A stretch of DNA of 64,000 nt from Aquarana catesbeiana (GCF_042186555.1 NC_133329.1:74974557-75038556), one strand, 5' to 3'. Positions 21,218-32,529 are shown, counted from the stretch's first letter. The notes: generated by a model not told the origin, from the letters alone. Made by a program: numbers and translations.

Positions 21218-21516
21218 GTAAAGGGGTTGTAACGGTTCATGTTTATTCACCTTTCACCGGGGGGCGGGGCCGAGTCCTGCATTCGGCCTCTATGGACGCC
21301 GAATGCTGGACTCGGGAGCGCGCCCGCAAGGTAATCCCCCGGGAGAGCGCTTCTCCCATGGGGTTATCTGATGCGAGGAGGAGCCGAGAGACCCGCTGGG
21401 GGACCCCAGAAGACAAGTTCGGGGCCATTCTGTGCAAAACAAGCTGCACAGTAGAGCTAAGTATGATATGTTTGTTATTTAAAAAAAAAAAAAAATTACC
21501 CTTACAATCACTTTAA
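21218..21516. mobile_element. TTAA-type MITE, relative of 19080-19979
   Basis: The left end GTAA|AGGGGTTGTAACGG has a mutated TTAA. The right end CTTACAATCACT|TTAA ends at 21516. The GC-rich centre is not coding. Confidence 0.7.
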
Positions 21517-21518
21517 GC

Positions 21519-21949
21519 CTTGTACACACGGTACGATTGTTGGCAGGGGATTGATTGGCCCTAATATCTTACCATTAGTACGCTCCTTTTGACAATTGTT
21601 GTCCAACTTTCGGCCAACAAATGTTGGATGACAGGCTAGTAAATTTTCAGCGGACAACGGTTTGACGTCAGATTTTCGTATGGTCAGTACACAAATCCTT
21701 CACACAAAAGTCGAAAGTACAAACACGCATGATCGGAATCAATGTTCACCAGACATGAAATTAGTAGAAGAGGGCCAAAGGGTGGCGCTCAAGAGCTGAA
21801 ATTCTTTGTAGTACATTACTACGTTCGTGTTTGTGGTACGACAATTGTGTAACGTTAGTATGCAAGACAAGTTCCTGGCACACGCCCTTTTGACAAAAAT
21901 CAGACGCTCGGTTGGCCAACAATCATAAGGTGTGTACGAGGCTTTAGGC
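21519..21949. mobile_element. Diverged GTACACACG-end MITE
   Basis: Inverted ends AGCCTTGTACACACGGTACG and, at the right, GTGTGTACGAGGCTT. It directly abuts MITEs on both sides. Confidence 0.7.
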
Positions 21950-22322
21950 CCCTTTCACACGGAGCAGATCCGCTCAGCAGGAGATCGCTATGTTGATCTC
22001 CGCTGAGCCGGCGGATGACAGGTCTGTCTCTGCTCACTGAGCGGGGAGGGACCTATCAGAGGCCCGCTGATCTTCATGGGGAGATCGGACAAAAACAAAC
22101 ATCGTGTCCGTTTTCATCAGATCTCATCCGATCCGCCAAGATGGATGGCAGAAGTATCGCCATACGTCTGTCTTGAGCGGATCGGATGGCAGATGGGTGT
22201 CAGCAGACACATCCCCGCTGGCATCCGTCTCCCCATTGGAGTCAATGGGTGGCCCGCTCGGATCCGCCTGAAAGACGGACAGGCGGATCAGAGCGGGCTT
22301 ATTCGTGTGAAAGGGGCCTTAA
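21944..22322. mobile_element. MITE with GGCCCCTTTCACACGG ends
   Basis: The left end AGGCCCCTTTCACACGG and the right end CGTGTGAAAGGGGCCTTAA (22304-22322) are inverted copies. The interior repeats GATCCG/CGGATC words. A related sequence starts near 37313. Confidence 0.8.
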
Positions 22323-22664
22323 AGAGGATACCACTCATTTTTGTGTTTATCAAAAGTTATAAGCTACAAAAAGTAGCCTCTCTACGGAGCCGGTACTGCA
22401 AGTGTGGGCACCCAGGGGTGACAGCTTGCGGCTTCAGAGCCGGGTTGCGCAATGCGCATGCGTGAGTCGCACTGCGCTTCCACATGGGCAAACATGTGAC
22501 AAGACATTGGGCAAACTTCTGAGACGTGTGACGTGTCCCAGAAGATTGCAAGAAGGGAGTGGGAGAGGAGAACTTCCGCTCGAGCCGCCAAATGTGGCAT
22601 ATTTTTTGGGGGGGGGGGGGGGCTTAAAGCGGAACATCCCCTTTTGGGTGGAGCTCCACTTTAA
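22319..22664. mobile_element. TTAA-bounded GC-rich repeat
   Basis: It starts at the TTAA shared with the previous element and ends GAGCTCCACT|TTAA at 22664. A further TTAA and matching end (AGCGGAACATCCCC) at 22624 suggest two short copies. It contains a poly(G) run at 22610-22621. Confidence 0.45.
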
Positions 22665-22805
22665 TGCTGTTTGAAGTGTTATTTTGCCCACCTCTACATT
22701 TATATAAACTGTATATTATTATACTTATGACTCAAAGTTCCCAGAAATGTAAAGCTCACCATACACTATGAAATCTGACTGTACAATCTGCTTTAGAGCC
22801 ACCAT

Positions 22806-22915
22806 TAACTGCTTGCCGAACACCCTATAGCAGATTTACTGCTACAGGGCAGCCATTCTGTGCAGAATTACACATATATATATATATACATACATACATA
22901 CATACATATACACAC

Positions 22916-22987
<72 letters not shown>

Positions 22988-23510
22988 TACATATACATAT
23001 ATATACATATATATATATATATACATACATACATATACATACACACACACACACAATTCTGTACTTCCGGTAGGGGGTGCGTCACTTCTGCTGTGATTAG
23101 TTATAGCAGAAGCCATCAGTGGGTGCCAGCCAATGGATGTCCGCTGGCACCCGCTGGTCGGCGAGGAGAGAGGCTGGACAGAGCTCTGCCTATGTAAACA
23201 ATACTGAGCTCCGTCCTGTCAGTGGGGATGTAATGGATTTTGCTTCCAAAGCAGGGAATAAAATCCAGCACATCCCTTAATAAAAGCAGCACACAGTTTA
23301 CACATTAACACTGGTCAGGCACACATTTAACCCTTTGATTGCCTTTGAAGATAACCCCTTCCCTGGCAGTGTCATTAGTACAGTGACAGTGCATTTTTTT
23401 TGCATATGTCACTGGTTCCCACAAAGTGTCCATTAGTGTCAGACACTAACCTATAGTGACTTTTAGCAGTCCCGCTATAAGTCACTGATCGCTGCCATTA
23501 CTAGTATAAA
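22806..23510. mobile_element. Large MITE-family copy interrupted by AT/AC microsatellite
   Basis: ATTAACTGCTTGCCGAACACC at 22806 is a family end. The stretch 23190-23480 matches 13740-14000 in reverse. The microsatellite lies at 22872-23056. Confidence 0.55.
22872..23056. repeat. Compound (TA)n/(CA)n microsatellite
   Basis: Pure TA at about 22919-22974, flanked by ATAC and ACAC tracts. Tyr/Ile-only open frames on both strands here are artefacts. Confidence 0.95.
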
Positions 23511-23521
23511 TAAAAATTCCA

Positions 23522-24100
23522 ATATCTATACCCAGGGTGGATTTGATTTAAAACATAATTTTAAAAAAGCAACTGTGATCTCTGTCCCGCTGCGGTTCCT
23601 CCTCTGAACCGCTGTTGACTCACCGACAGTCCCATTCACTTTAATGGGACGGTTGGCGATGGGGCAGTGACACAACAAGGTGAGGGCAGTAGGTGAGTGG
23701 ATGCCCGCTAACAGGCGCTGCCATGATGGATCTGAAATGACAGGTGCTCTTTAAATGTAAGCACTTATTCTTGCTGGTAGTTAGAATCTTTATTATTTGC
23801 AAACAAAATGAAGGTTTTCTATTTAGAATAATAAGCTGTCAGGTTAGTCGCGACGTCACGCGATTGCGTCGGAGGCGATTGCCGGGGCTCCTGCCTTCCG
23901 GAACGCAGAGAGGGCCACGCAGATGCCGCTAGTATAGCGGTAGGGACTGGTGGAGGATTCTGTGACGGGGAGGAGGTTGGCACCTGCAATTTAAAGGTAA
24001 TTATTTGAGACATATAAATTGCCAGTTCCCAGATGATCCTGAGGTGATCTCGGGAATGCCGTCATTACACATTAGAAGAAGCCAGCACTAGGTAAGTGTA
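23522..24100. repeat. Repeat with a 100-bp block shared with 26.3 kb
   Basis: It starts with CAGGGTGGATTTGATTT near 23533. The block 23751-23852 (GCACTTATTCTTGCTGGTAG) recurs almost unchanged at 26319-26422. From 23853 the two copies differ. Confidence 0.6.
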
Positions 24101-25002
24101 GCGCCTTGAACACACAAGACTGGCTGACATCGGTACTTCCTTGAACTTATCTTTTAACCTTGAACCCACACTTTCCCCTTTTGGGCTCTCCATATAATTT
24201 TCATCTAGCACAGCCATTATACCTCTCTATCATATTAACTTATGTGGTTTTGTTTATACTTCAACACTTGTACCGAGCCCCATACACTCTTTATTCTGTC
24301 TAGCCACATCAATATATGGATTCTCCCACGGTTACAGGCACTCAACATACACTTTGAAGCGTTCACTATTTTCATTATCATCATGTATCGGTTTGTCATC
24401 AACACCACATTTTGTTTTTTCACAGGTTTGTACATTATTCTCACACCCCTCTCATCATCACACCTTGCACACCCAGCACATTTTCACACTCTGACCACAT
24501 AGGGTATTATACCCCATTTATTGCATTCTTATTCAATTATTTCACTCATATTAAATAAAATTAACTAAACTACGAACTATTTAAACCAATGAATATACAA
24601 TAAAATCATTAAGTCCAATCAATATGAATTAAATATTTGTAGTAGTACGGGCCAGTCTGTAGTCGCCTAACTATACTAGATACTTCCTAATACCTAAATA
24701 AGGTCTTTCAATACCCAATTGCAGGTGCCTTGCCCCCTCGTCCTCCCCTCTAGGTCCAAGCGTGTGGCCCCTTGCAAGCCCTATGGACTGTGGATCCGCC
24801 TGGAGGGTGCGGAGGGGGTATGCGTGGTCATTGGGATCCCTGAACTTGATTGTTTACAACAGTCTGGTTTGTGAGATGCATCCACACATCTACTTAATGG
24901 TAAATATACCTCCATTTACATAGAGAGCACAATTTGAAAAGATGCAATGATACTCTGTATAATGACTAAAGTCCTAAGTTGAATTCTATTTTTGATCTAA
25001 AT

Positions 25003-25045
25003 CCCCCTGAAGAAGAAGACCAGAATGGGTCGAAATGCATTGGGG
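25003..25045 (+). ncRNA. Hammerhead-ribozyme-like motif
   Basis: CCCC (25003-25006), CTGAAGA (25007-25013), stem II GACC/GGTC (25018-25021 and 25028-25031), GAAA (25032-25035), TGCA, TT and GGGG (25042-25045). The CUGANGA core is intact and AUU is an allowed cleavage triplet. Four extra bases separate the core from stem II, so activity is unproven. Confidence 0.35.
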
Positions 25046-25087
25046 TATTCATGTGGACATCAATGTTGTAAATGTAATTGGCTAATA

Positions 25088-26125
25088 CCCTGTTTCCCTG
25101 AAAATAAGCCCTACCCTGAAAATAAGACCTAGTTAGTCGTCATAAAAACATGTGATCTGTTTTGTAAAAAAGATTATTTAACGTGCGGTGTCTCCTTTTG
25201 TAACTGTATTGTGGAAAATACCTTAAAGTGAAGTTCCACCCCCAAAAAAAAAAAAAAAAATTAGTAATGTGCTTAAAAATAAAATAAAAAAAAACATTTG
25301 GAGAAAATTTTTTTTTTTACTCACCTCTAAATGGCTGTTGCTAGGGGGTCCCTCGTAATCTGCCTCCTTCGGTGCCTGGGCTGGTGAGATCACTACCCTC
25401 GGCGCAGGAAGGGAGATCGCCTCTCCACCCTCCAATCATCTGGTACATGTGACCGGTCCCAGATGATTACAGAGCCAGTGACGGCGCATGGGCGCAGCTC
25501 GCGCATGCGCAGTGGGTGCCCAGCTGTGAAGCCACAGCCGGGCGCCCACAGTTAAAATGCCGGCCCCGCCGATCGGAGGGGGGGACGAGCGGGGCTTCGA
25601 TCCCCCGCATCGCTGGACCCAGGGACAGGTAAGTGTCCGATTAAAAGTCAGCAGCTGCAGTATTTGTAGCTGCTGACTTTTAATTTTTTTTTTTTTTTTT
25701 AAATGGGAACCCCACTTTAAACCTAGGTTTATTTTTGGGAATACAGAATGTCTTAATGCTGACTCCAAAGCTGAAAGGGGCAGGGAGAGAGAGAAGAGGC
25801 AGGGAGAGAGGACAGGGGACAGAGGAACTTTTTTAAAAAACATTTTATTGTTTTATTATAAGTTTTTTAGAACATAGAGAGGGGTAAATGACACAGCTCA
25901 AGTACTGTGCTGTCTATCGTGCTTTAGGATCAGGATTTTTTTATTTTTTTATTTCAGGGTTACAACCACTTTAAGATCGTTATGATGACATGACTGTATT
26001 TGAATAAATGTAGATTATTGTACATACCGTAAATAACTAAGACATCCCCTGAAAATAAGCCCTAGTGTGTTTTTTGTAGCCAAAATTAATATAAGCCCCA
26101 GTCTTATTTTGGGGGAAACACGGTA
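25088..26125. mobile_element. MITE with CTGTTTCCCTGAAAATAAG ends, split by another MITE
   Basis: The left end TACCCTGTTTCCCTGAAAAT and the right end, reversed, TACCGTGTTTCCCCCAAAAT (26125) are inverted copies. The words AATAAGCCCTA and AATAAGACCTA recur inside. The MITE at 25223-25720 lies within it. Confidence 0.75.
25223..25720. mobile_element. TTAA-flanked MITE with AGTGAAGTTCC end
   Basis: TTAA occurs at 25223-25226 and 25717-25720. The ends are AGTGAAGTTCCACCC and, reversed, AGTGGGGTTCCC. A strong hairpin lies at 25642-25684. Copies: 27086-27595 and 187-545. Confidence 0.85.
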
Positions 26126-26318
26126 TGTTCTCCTGGGGGCCTCTTTGCCATGAGTGATGTTTTATGTTGTCGTTTGTTAAACGTGAACCAGAGTCTGTAT
26201 TTTAATAAACCCATTGTAATTTGAATTTATCTTGAATTTTTGATCCACTCTATTTTTTTATATTAACATATCAATGTTTGCTGCTTAAAAAACCCCTGGG
26301 GAAATTTTCAAATTATTT

Positions 26319-26790
26319 TTTTAAATGTAAGCACTTATTCTTGCTGGTAGTTAGAATCTTTAATATTTGCAAACAAAATGAAGAAGGTTTTCTATTTAGA
26401 ATAATAAGTTGTCAGGTTAGTAAAACAGCGATATCAGAACCGATTCAATCATACAGTTTGTAGTGTACATAGATTTGCAAAACAATGGGATAAAGGAATA
26501 TTCCTGAACGTTGTTTTATCTCATGGTTACTGTAAAATTGTGTGAATGCATCAATGCAGTGCATGTTATCTCAGCTTTCAGAGCTTGGATTCATTGAATG
26601 AGTTTACCAAAAAATGTAAATATTGCATAATATACAGCCTCATGTTACATAACTAAGCTCCATGCTGAATAAACGAAATTATTAATGTATCTTAAATAGA
26701 AAACTATCTTTAGATAGATTTTAACTCCAAAAGCATTTTATTAAAATACATTTGATAAAAATCATTGATTTTTATCCACCCCGTCTATCC
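26319..26790. repeat. Second copy of the 23.75-kb repeat and its right part
   Basis: 26319-26422 duplicates 23751-23852. The sequence runs to TTTTTATCCACCCCG near 26785, which is the inverse type of the CAGGGTGGAT start at 23533. This suggests one old element opened by later insertions, or two partial copies. Confidence 0.5.
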
Positions 26791-26799
26791 CAAAGTTTG

Positions 26800-27080
26800 T
26801 AGACGCTATAACTTTTGCGCAAAGCAATCAATATAAGCTAGAATACATATTGGCCTAAATTTATGAAGAAATTTCGATTTAAAAAAAAATTGTATTGAAT
26901 ATGTTTAATAGCAGAAAGTAAAGAAATATTTTTATTATTTTTTTTTTAATTTCTCAGTCTATTTTTTATTTATAATGCAAAAAAAAAAAAAAAAAAACAG
27001 AGGAGGTGATCAAATACCACCAAAAGAAAGCTCTATTTGTGAGGGAAAATGTATGGACAGTGTTGCATGACCGCACGATT
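26800..27080. mobile_element. Large MITE-family fragment
   Basis: The reversed signature (TACCACCAAAAGAAAGCTCT) is at 27015, followed by GTTGCATGACCGCACGATTG. Confidence 0.6.
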
Positions 27081-27085
27081 GTCAG

Positions 27086-27137
27086 TTAAAGTGGGGTTCC
27101 ACCCAAAAAAAAAAAAAAAAACTACATGAAAAATCCT

Positions 27138-27168
<31 letters not shown>

Positions 27169-27595
27169 GATATTTTTTTTTTTTTTTTACTCACCTCTAA
27201 ATGTCTGTTGCTAGGTGGTCCCTCGTAGTCTGCCTCTTCCAGTGCCTGGGCTGGTAACATCACTTCCCCCTCGGCACAAGAAGAGCTCAGCTCTGCTCCC
27301 ACCCTCCTGTCAATCATCTGGGACCCATTACTGGTCCCAGGTGACTGAGCGGCTTATCACGGCGCTCGACGGCGCTCGGCGCCGCTCGCGCATGCGCAGT
27401 GGGTGCCCGGCTGTGAAGCCACAGCCCGACGCCCACAGTTGCAATGCCGGCGCCGCAGAACTGAGGGGGAGACGAGCGCGGCTTCAATCCCCCGCATCGC
27501 TGGACCCTGGGACAGGTAAGTGTCCAATTAAAAGTCAGCAGCTGCAGTATTTGTAGCTGCTGACTTTTATTTTTTATTTTTTTAAAGTAATATGT
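27086..27595. mobile_element. TTAA-flanked MITE, close relative of 25223-25720
   Basis: The left end is TTAA|AGTGGGGTTCCACCC. The right inverted end is eroded; TTAA lies at about 27592-27595. The hairpin at 27528-27570 is nearly identical to that at 25642. It is inserted at the TTAA of the signature repeat to its left (TTGTCAGTTAA). Confidence 0.75.
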
Positions 27596-27653
27596 TGTAT
27601 TGCAAAAAATGGTCTGGTCATTAAGGGGTGTAAATCTTCCGGAGGTCACGTGA

Positions 27654-28240
27654 TTAAAGAGTAACTCCACTTTTATTGGGAAAAAAAACATTCCCCTCTG
27701 GGTGATCTCTGTACATTGCAGGGATTTTAACAAAGTTTGTTGCAGATTCCTACCTTTTGTTATTGTGAAGAAATAGCTGTTTGTTTCTCTGTGTCCATGT
27801 CCTGAGTGAATGTAAGTGACTTTATAAATGATCAATTTAGCTGCTGCACTTGCAGGGCTCTAATGGGGAAAGTGGCAGGGTCTGCATCCCTTTAGACATG
27901 ATTTCCCTTTAGGAGTATCTCAAGAAAACACAAAATTAATTTTTTGTTGCGGGGGATGCCTGAAATCTGACTTCTATCTATCTTAGGCAGACTTCTGGGA
28001 AATCCAATGAGCCAATCACACAAGCAGAAAATGGACATATCTGGGGGGTGTTTTGCATCCATCTGTGAACAGAACACCTCCAGGTAGCCATATTGCTGTG
28101 CAAATTAAAGCGCTGCAGGTTGAAAACAAAAGGTAATTTTTAATAACATTCAACTACAATACGACTTGTGTAGCATTTGTTACGCTATATTCTTTTTTGT
28201 TTTTTATTTGCTATTTTTTTCCCACGAAAGTGGAGTTTAA
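27654..28240. mobile_element. TTAA-flanked MITE with ACTCCACTTT ends
   Basis: TTAA occurs at 27654-27657 and 28237-28240. Inverted ends are AGAGTAACTCCACTTTTATT and CGAAAGTGGAGT. No coding capacity. Confidence 0.75.
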
Positions 28241-28249
28241 CCCCTTTAA

Positions 28250-28950
28250 CTATGTAGTGCAAGGACCTGCCAGATTGGATACAGGTTAATTGGATAGATT
28301 AGGTTCATCCTTCTAATATACAATTTTGGTAAATCTAAAGGAGGTTGTATGGTTTGTGACCACTAGTAATGAGCTCAGGAGTGTCCAGATACGGCATGAC
28401 CTCGCCTCAGCTATCCTGCCAGCAAATCATAGGCAGCGGAGGAATTCCCTGCCCTGCACTGCCACTGCATGTAATCATACCCATTGTTTACATGTGGCGG
28501 TGAGGTAGGGAATGCCTCTGCCGCCTCCGATTGGCTGGCTGGCTGGCGGGATAGCTCAGTCAGGTTAGGACTCATGTCCACACACCCCTAGTGGCCATCT
28601 TATTACACTGCATATATCCAACTGATGAAAATCAAAGATAGTAAGAGAAGTAATACCTCTTGGGATCCCTTTTGCCTCTGCCCATCCTGTCCCGGGTCCT
28701 CTATGCACAGGGCCCCCGGGATGTGGCCCTTGGCTGTGTGTGATTCTCCTGGGTTGTGGCCCCAGCCTTTCTGCTTGCCCGCTCACAGGGTAAAGCTGTA
28801 CGTCTGTCCAGCCAGTTTTGCGGTTTGGGGGGGGGGGGGGGGTGGCAACGTCAGATGAGGTGAATGAAGTTGCTATGAGATGAGTCACGGAGGGGGGGGG
28901 GGACTCAGAGGGTGTGGCCCTGGTCTAGATTCTTCTATAGGACCCCTGTG
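28250..28950. other. Non-coding stretch with poly(G) runs
   Basis: Runs of 16 G near 28827 and 9-10 G near 28892. No exon was recognised. Confidence 0.35.
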
Positions 28951-28959
28951 ATGTCATTG

Positions 28960-29830
28960 TGCTACCCCCAGAACAGTAACAGATGGGACTAGAGATCCCA
29001 ATAACAGTGATGTGTCAGCACCAGGCGGAGCTCCGTGTGACGGGAGGGCTCCGGATAAGCCAGTGACAACCTAGAAGACAGTGACTGGTCGGCTCCCAGG
29101 AGGGGCCCCTGAAACAGTACCGCAAGTATGGAAAGCTTATGAGAGGGGCTCCTAGTGACAGTAATAGTTGCACTACTATAACGATGATGTGTATAGTCGT
29201 GTGACAGGTGGGTTCCTACAAAACAGGCCCCTGCGACAGTAAAGAGTGGGTGCCTACGACGGGGCCTAATGTGACAGTGAGGTGTGGGCTCCTATGGTTG
29301 GACCCCTGTGACAGTGATAGGTGGGCTCCTATTAAGGGGTCTCAATGAGAGTGATGAATGGGCTCCTAGGAAGGGCCCCCGGTGACAGGTGGGGCGCCTA
29401 AGAAGGGCCCCCGGTGACAGGTGGGCGCCTAAGAAGGGCCCCCGGTGACAGGTGGGCGCCTAAGAAGAGCCCCCGATGACAGGTGGGCTCCTAAGAAGGG
29501 CCCCCGGGTGACAGGTGGGCGCCTAAGAAGGGGCCCCCCGGTGACAGGGGGGCGCCTAAGAAGGGCCCCCGGTGACAGGTGGGCTCCTAAGAAGGGCCCC
29601 CGGTGACAGGTGGGCTCTTAAGATGGGCCCCCGGTGACAGGTGGGCCCCTATGAAGGGCCCTCGGGATGGGCCCCCGGTGACAGGTGGGCCCCTATGAAG
29701 GGCCCTCGGTGACAGGTGGGCACCTATGAAGGGCCCCTGGTGACAGTAAAGGCTGGGCTCCTATAAAGTGGCCCCTGTGACATTAGTGTGAGGGGCCCCA
29801 GTATATGTGATGTCTGTTCTCCTGTGTGGA
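28960..29830. repeat. GC-rich minisatellite, 31-bp core unit
   Basis: About a dozen tandem units of a 31-bp repeat containing GGTGACAGGTGGGCGCCTAA occupy 29365-29760. Older, irregular units with GACAGTGA and GGGCTCCTA words extend on both sides. The interior is nearly uniform, suggesting recent expansion. Confidence 0.93.
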
Positions 29831-29839
29831 GCCCCCAGT

Positions 29840-30140
29840 GATGTCTAGGCTCTATCAGGGTCCCTCAGTGACATTGATGCCTGGCCCCAGTCAGCCCCCC
29901 CCAGTGACAGTGCTGGTCCCAGTAAGGCAGGTCCCCAGCTCTTGCAGTCAGCTCGTAGGTCGGACTACCCCCGGGCTCGGGACAATCACACACAGGGCCC
30001 GCCCTCCGCTGATCCCCGGTCCCTCTTGTTGACTGACTCGGTTCAGTCGCGTCCCTGGGGCTGCGGCCTCTCCACTAGCACGCCTGCGCAGTCAGCCTGA
30101 CGTCACCGCCAGGACCAGCGAGAAAGCATGTAAACAAAGC
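29840..30140. promoter_or_regulatory. GC-rich, CpG-containing stretch with a CRE: candidate promoter
   Basis: It contains the full cAMP-response element TGACGTCA at 30098-30105, an NRF1-like GCCTGCGCAG at 30083-30092 and several CpGs, unlike its AT-rich surroundings. It could be the promoter of the unseen 5' exon of SH2B1 (17 kb upstream, minus strand) or of a gene to the right. Direction cannot be read from the sequence. Confidence 0.35.
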
Positions 30141-30680
30141 AAGAGCGTCTCACACATACCATAGAGGAGAGTAACCCGAGCACAGAGCGACCAAGAGCCA
30201 GCTATGGGAGGTCCGTACAGCGCGCAACAGCGCTAAGGGCTTCGCAGCGGACAACGTGTGAACCGCACCTATTATGATGAGCAGCACACTACAGCCATTC
30301 ACTGTCATGTGTCTCATGTCACTCCTGCTGTATATTGACTGCAGCCGTTCAGTGCAGTCGTGAGAATGCTGCAAAACACCCTCGCCTCATATCTGTGGGA
30401 TGCAATAAACAGATCACCTTTCAGTATTTGCATGCATCCAATCTGACTATCCATATAAATGACAAACAGGGTCACGTGGCTGCTGTCTATAAACAGCAAC
30501 AATTCAGAGTCATCACTGAGCTACTGCGGATCAAATACAACGATTAGGTGTCATCATCCAATATGGATGTAGTAGTCATTTAGCACCATCATTGGTCTAA
30601 AATCACTTTAAAGTTTTGGTTTTATCATTTTAAAGCCAACCTCTGAGTTCCCGTGACTTTGCCTAGGCTGAGATGATGTT
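30140..30680. other. Non-coding stretch, no recognised feature
   Basis: No repeat boundaries or credible exons were seen. Confidence 0.3.
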
Positions 30681-30689
30681 ATCAGTCTT

Positions 30690-30892
30690 CTGCAGGCAGG
30701 GGGAAGCATTTCCTTAGTCTCCTCTCCCCCAGTGATGAGACTAGAACAGTGAGAGGCAGGGGCTGATCTGTGGCAGGCACCCCCATTGGCTTTCAGAACT
30801 GCCTTAATTCTTCGTGGCACAGATTCAACAAGGTGTTGGAAACATTTCTCTGAGATTTTGGTCCATAGTGACATGATAGCACCAGGGCCAAA
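30690..30892 (-). pseudogene. Tc1-like transposase C-terminal fragment
   Basis: The minus-strand frame reads SLWTKISEKCFQHLVESVPR and RIKAVLKANGG, the usual C-terminal end of Tc1 transposases. Only this end is present, with no inverted repeats nearby. A G-rich repeat follows. Confidence 0.65.
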
Positions 30893-31387
30893 ACTAGGGG
30901 GGGGGGGGGGGCAGGGGGGCTTATGCCCCGGGTGACGCATCTAGGGGGGCACTGCCCCCACCCGCAGTGGGGACCTGTGCTCTAAGAGTTTCACTGCCGC
31001 CCAATCAAGTGTAGTGGACAGGAAGCGCCCGCTGCATTAGTTTGCCAAATACTAGAGAATCAAATAGGGGGGAGACTGCACAGGCACACTAGTTCTGAAT
31101 CACTCTGCTCCTTCCGCCCGCCGGTGATATAAGAAGGCATTCCAGAGCGACGCTTCAGCTGTTGTTGCTATGTTGCTAACTATTACACTTGAACCGCGAT
31201 AGTGACATCCTAGAGCAGAAGCACCCAGTGCAAGGGGCACCCCGACTGTGCTGTGGGGTCTCCCTCCTACTTCTGCCCAATACCCAATGCCCATGTCTTT
31301 TCTGAGTGAGGCATCCCAGCTGCAGTACAATTATATGGGAGAACCTGACTGGAACTGGAAGGCATTTATTAGGACCAGAAGAGGGGT
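30893..31387. repeat. Poly(G) and G/C-rich dispersed repeat, then unassigned sequence
   Basis: A G run of about 16 at 30896-30911 is followed by inverted G/C blocks (GGGGGGCACTGCCCCC). Nothing recognised from 31000 to 31387. Confidence 0.4.
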
Positions 31388-31790
31388 TTGTATGCAGAAG
31401 GCCCTGGCCTAGGAAGTTTGGGTTGGTGTGGCAAAGGATTGGGGGGACTCGGGGGGGGGGGGGGATGCAGAGAATGCCCTGAACTGGAGGGTGCAGTGGA
31501 GGCCCTGGATGATGAGGGGTGCGGAGGCCCTGGACTGGGGGGGGGTTTCAGAGGAGGCCCGGACTGGGGGGTGCAGTGAAGGCCCAGGGCTGATGTGGGG
31601 GTGCGGAGGAGCCCTGGGCTGGGGGGTGCAGAGGAGGCCCTGGACTGGGGGGCAGTGGGCCCGGCTGATGGGGGTGTGGAGGGGGCCCTGGGCTGGGGAA
31701 AGGTTTCAGAGGAGGCCCTTGACTAGGAGATGGTGGTTCTTGTGGCAAGGCCCCTGGGGGGTACAAGGGAGATACTGGACTAGGTGAGGC
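31388..31790. repeat. G-rich minisatellite
   Basis: Imperfect units of roughly 30-38 bp with GGAGGCCCTGGACTGGGGGG. The plus strand has many G runs of 4 or more, so G-quadruplex formation is possible. Long open frames on both strands here reflect composition, not genes. Confidence 0.85.
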
Positions 31791-32099
31791 TGTGGTCCAG
31801 AGTATCTCCCTTGTACCCCCCTATCCAGATTAGGAGAGGGGTGTCTAGAGGCCTGAGACTAGGGCAGCAGGTATCTGAAGGACCCCCACTATGAGAGTGG
31901 GATCGTGGAGGCCCTCTAGACTATGAAAGAGGGTGCCTGAAGGATCTGCCAGCTTCAGGAAGAAAGAGCCTGGATCTAAAGCCTGGGCGGAGGAAGAGCC
32001 TGCCTGGGTCCTGGAGGGTGAGTTTTTCAACATAAATGGGGACATTTATCAATTGTCACAAGTAATGCCAAACAGGAGCAGAGAGACAGGTCATATGAA

Positions 32100-32290
32100 A
32101 GATTTATTAAAGGAGAAGTACAGGCAACGCTTGTTTGGCTGTATATAGTGAAAAGTCTGGATGGCAGCACTCCTATAAATCACCTTTATTGATCCATAAT
32201 TTAAAACGACAATCCATAAAGCAATGGGGGTACAAATACCCAACACGTTTCACACCTTCCCTGGTGCTTAGTCATTTTGCACTCCTGTGA
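32100..32290 (-). repeat. Dispersed repeat with a GTGAAACGTGTTGGG motif
   Basis: The reverse strand carries GGTGTGAAACGTGTTGGGTA (32266-32240 region), a strongly decayed relative of the hammerhead-like motifs at 16.6, 25.0 and 37.0 kb. The catalytic CUGANGA box is not preserved. Confidence 0.35.
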
Positions 32291-32529
32291 CCCTTTTCAG
32301 AGCAGATGAAGTCCGCTGTCGGCTGATGTCACAGAGCGGCGGTCCAGGCTGGGGAAAGATTGCAACCACATGGTCGGGATCCGCCCAGTGTGATGGCCGT
32401 GTACCGTGTGGGAGCATTGTTCTGTGTGCATCCCTGTGCAGGCAGTCCAGTCAAAGTCAATTGGGACGCAGCAGCTGCATGGACATAGTCGAATGTTAAA
32501 TTTGACATGCAGACAGAATCCGAACGCTC

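Noticed and set aside
22825..23116. Tyr/Ile-rich open frames on both strands
   Set aside because: Products of the TA/CA microsatellite.
27314..27835. 173-codon minus-strand frame
   Set aside because: Runs across two TTAA-flanked MITEs and their junction; no family resemblance.
29365..29760. Regular repeats considered as a CRISPR-like array
   Set aside because: Units are contiguous without unique spacers and the DNA is vertebrate; it is a minisatellite.
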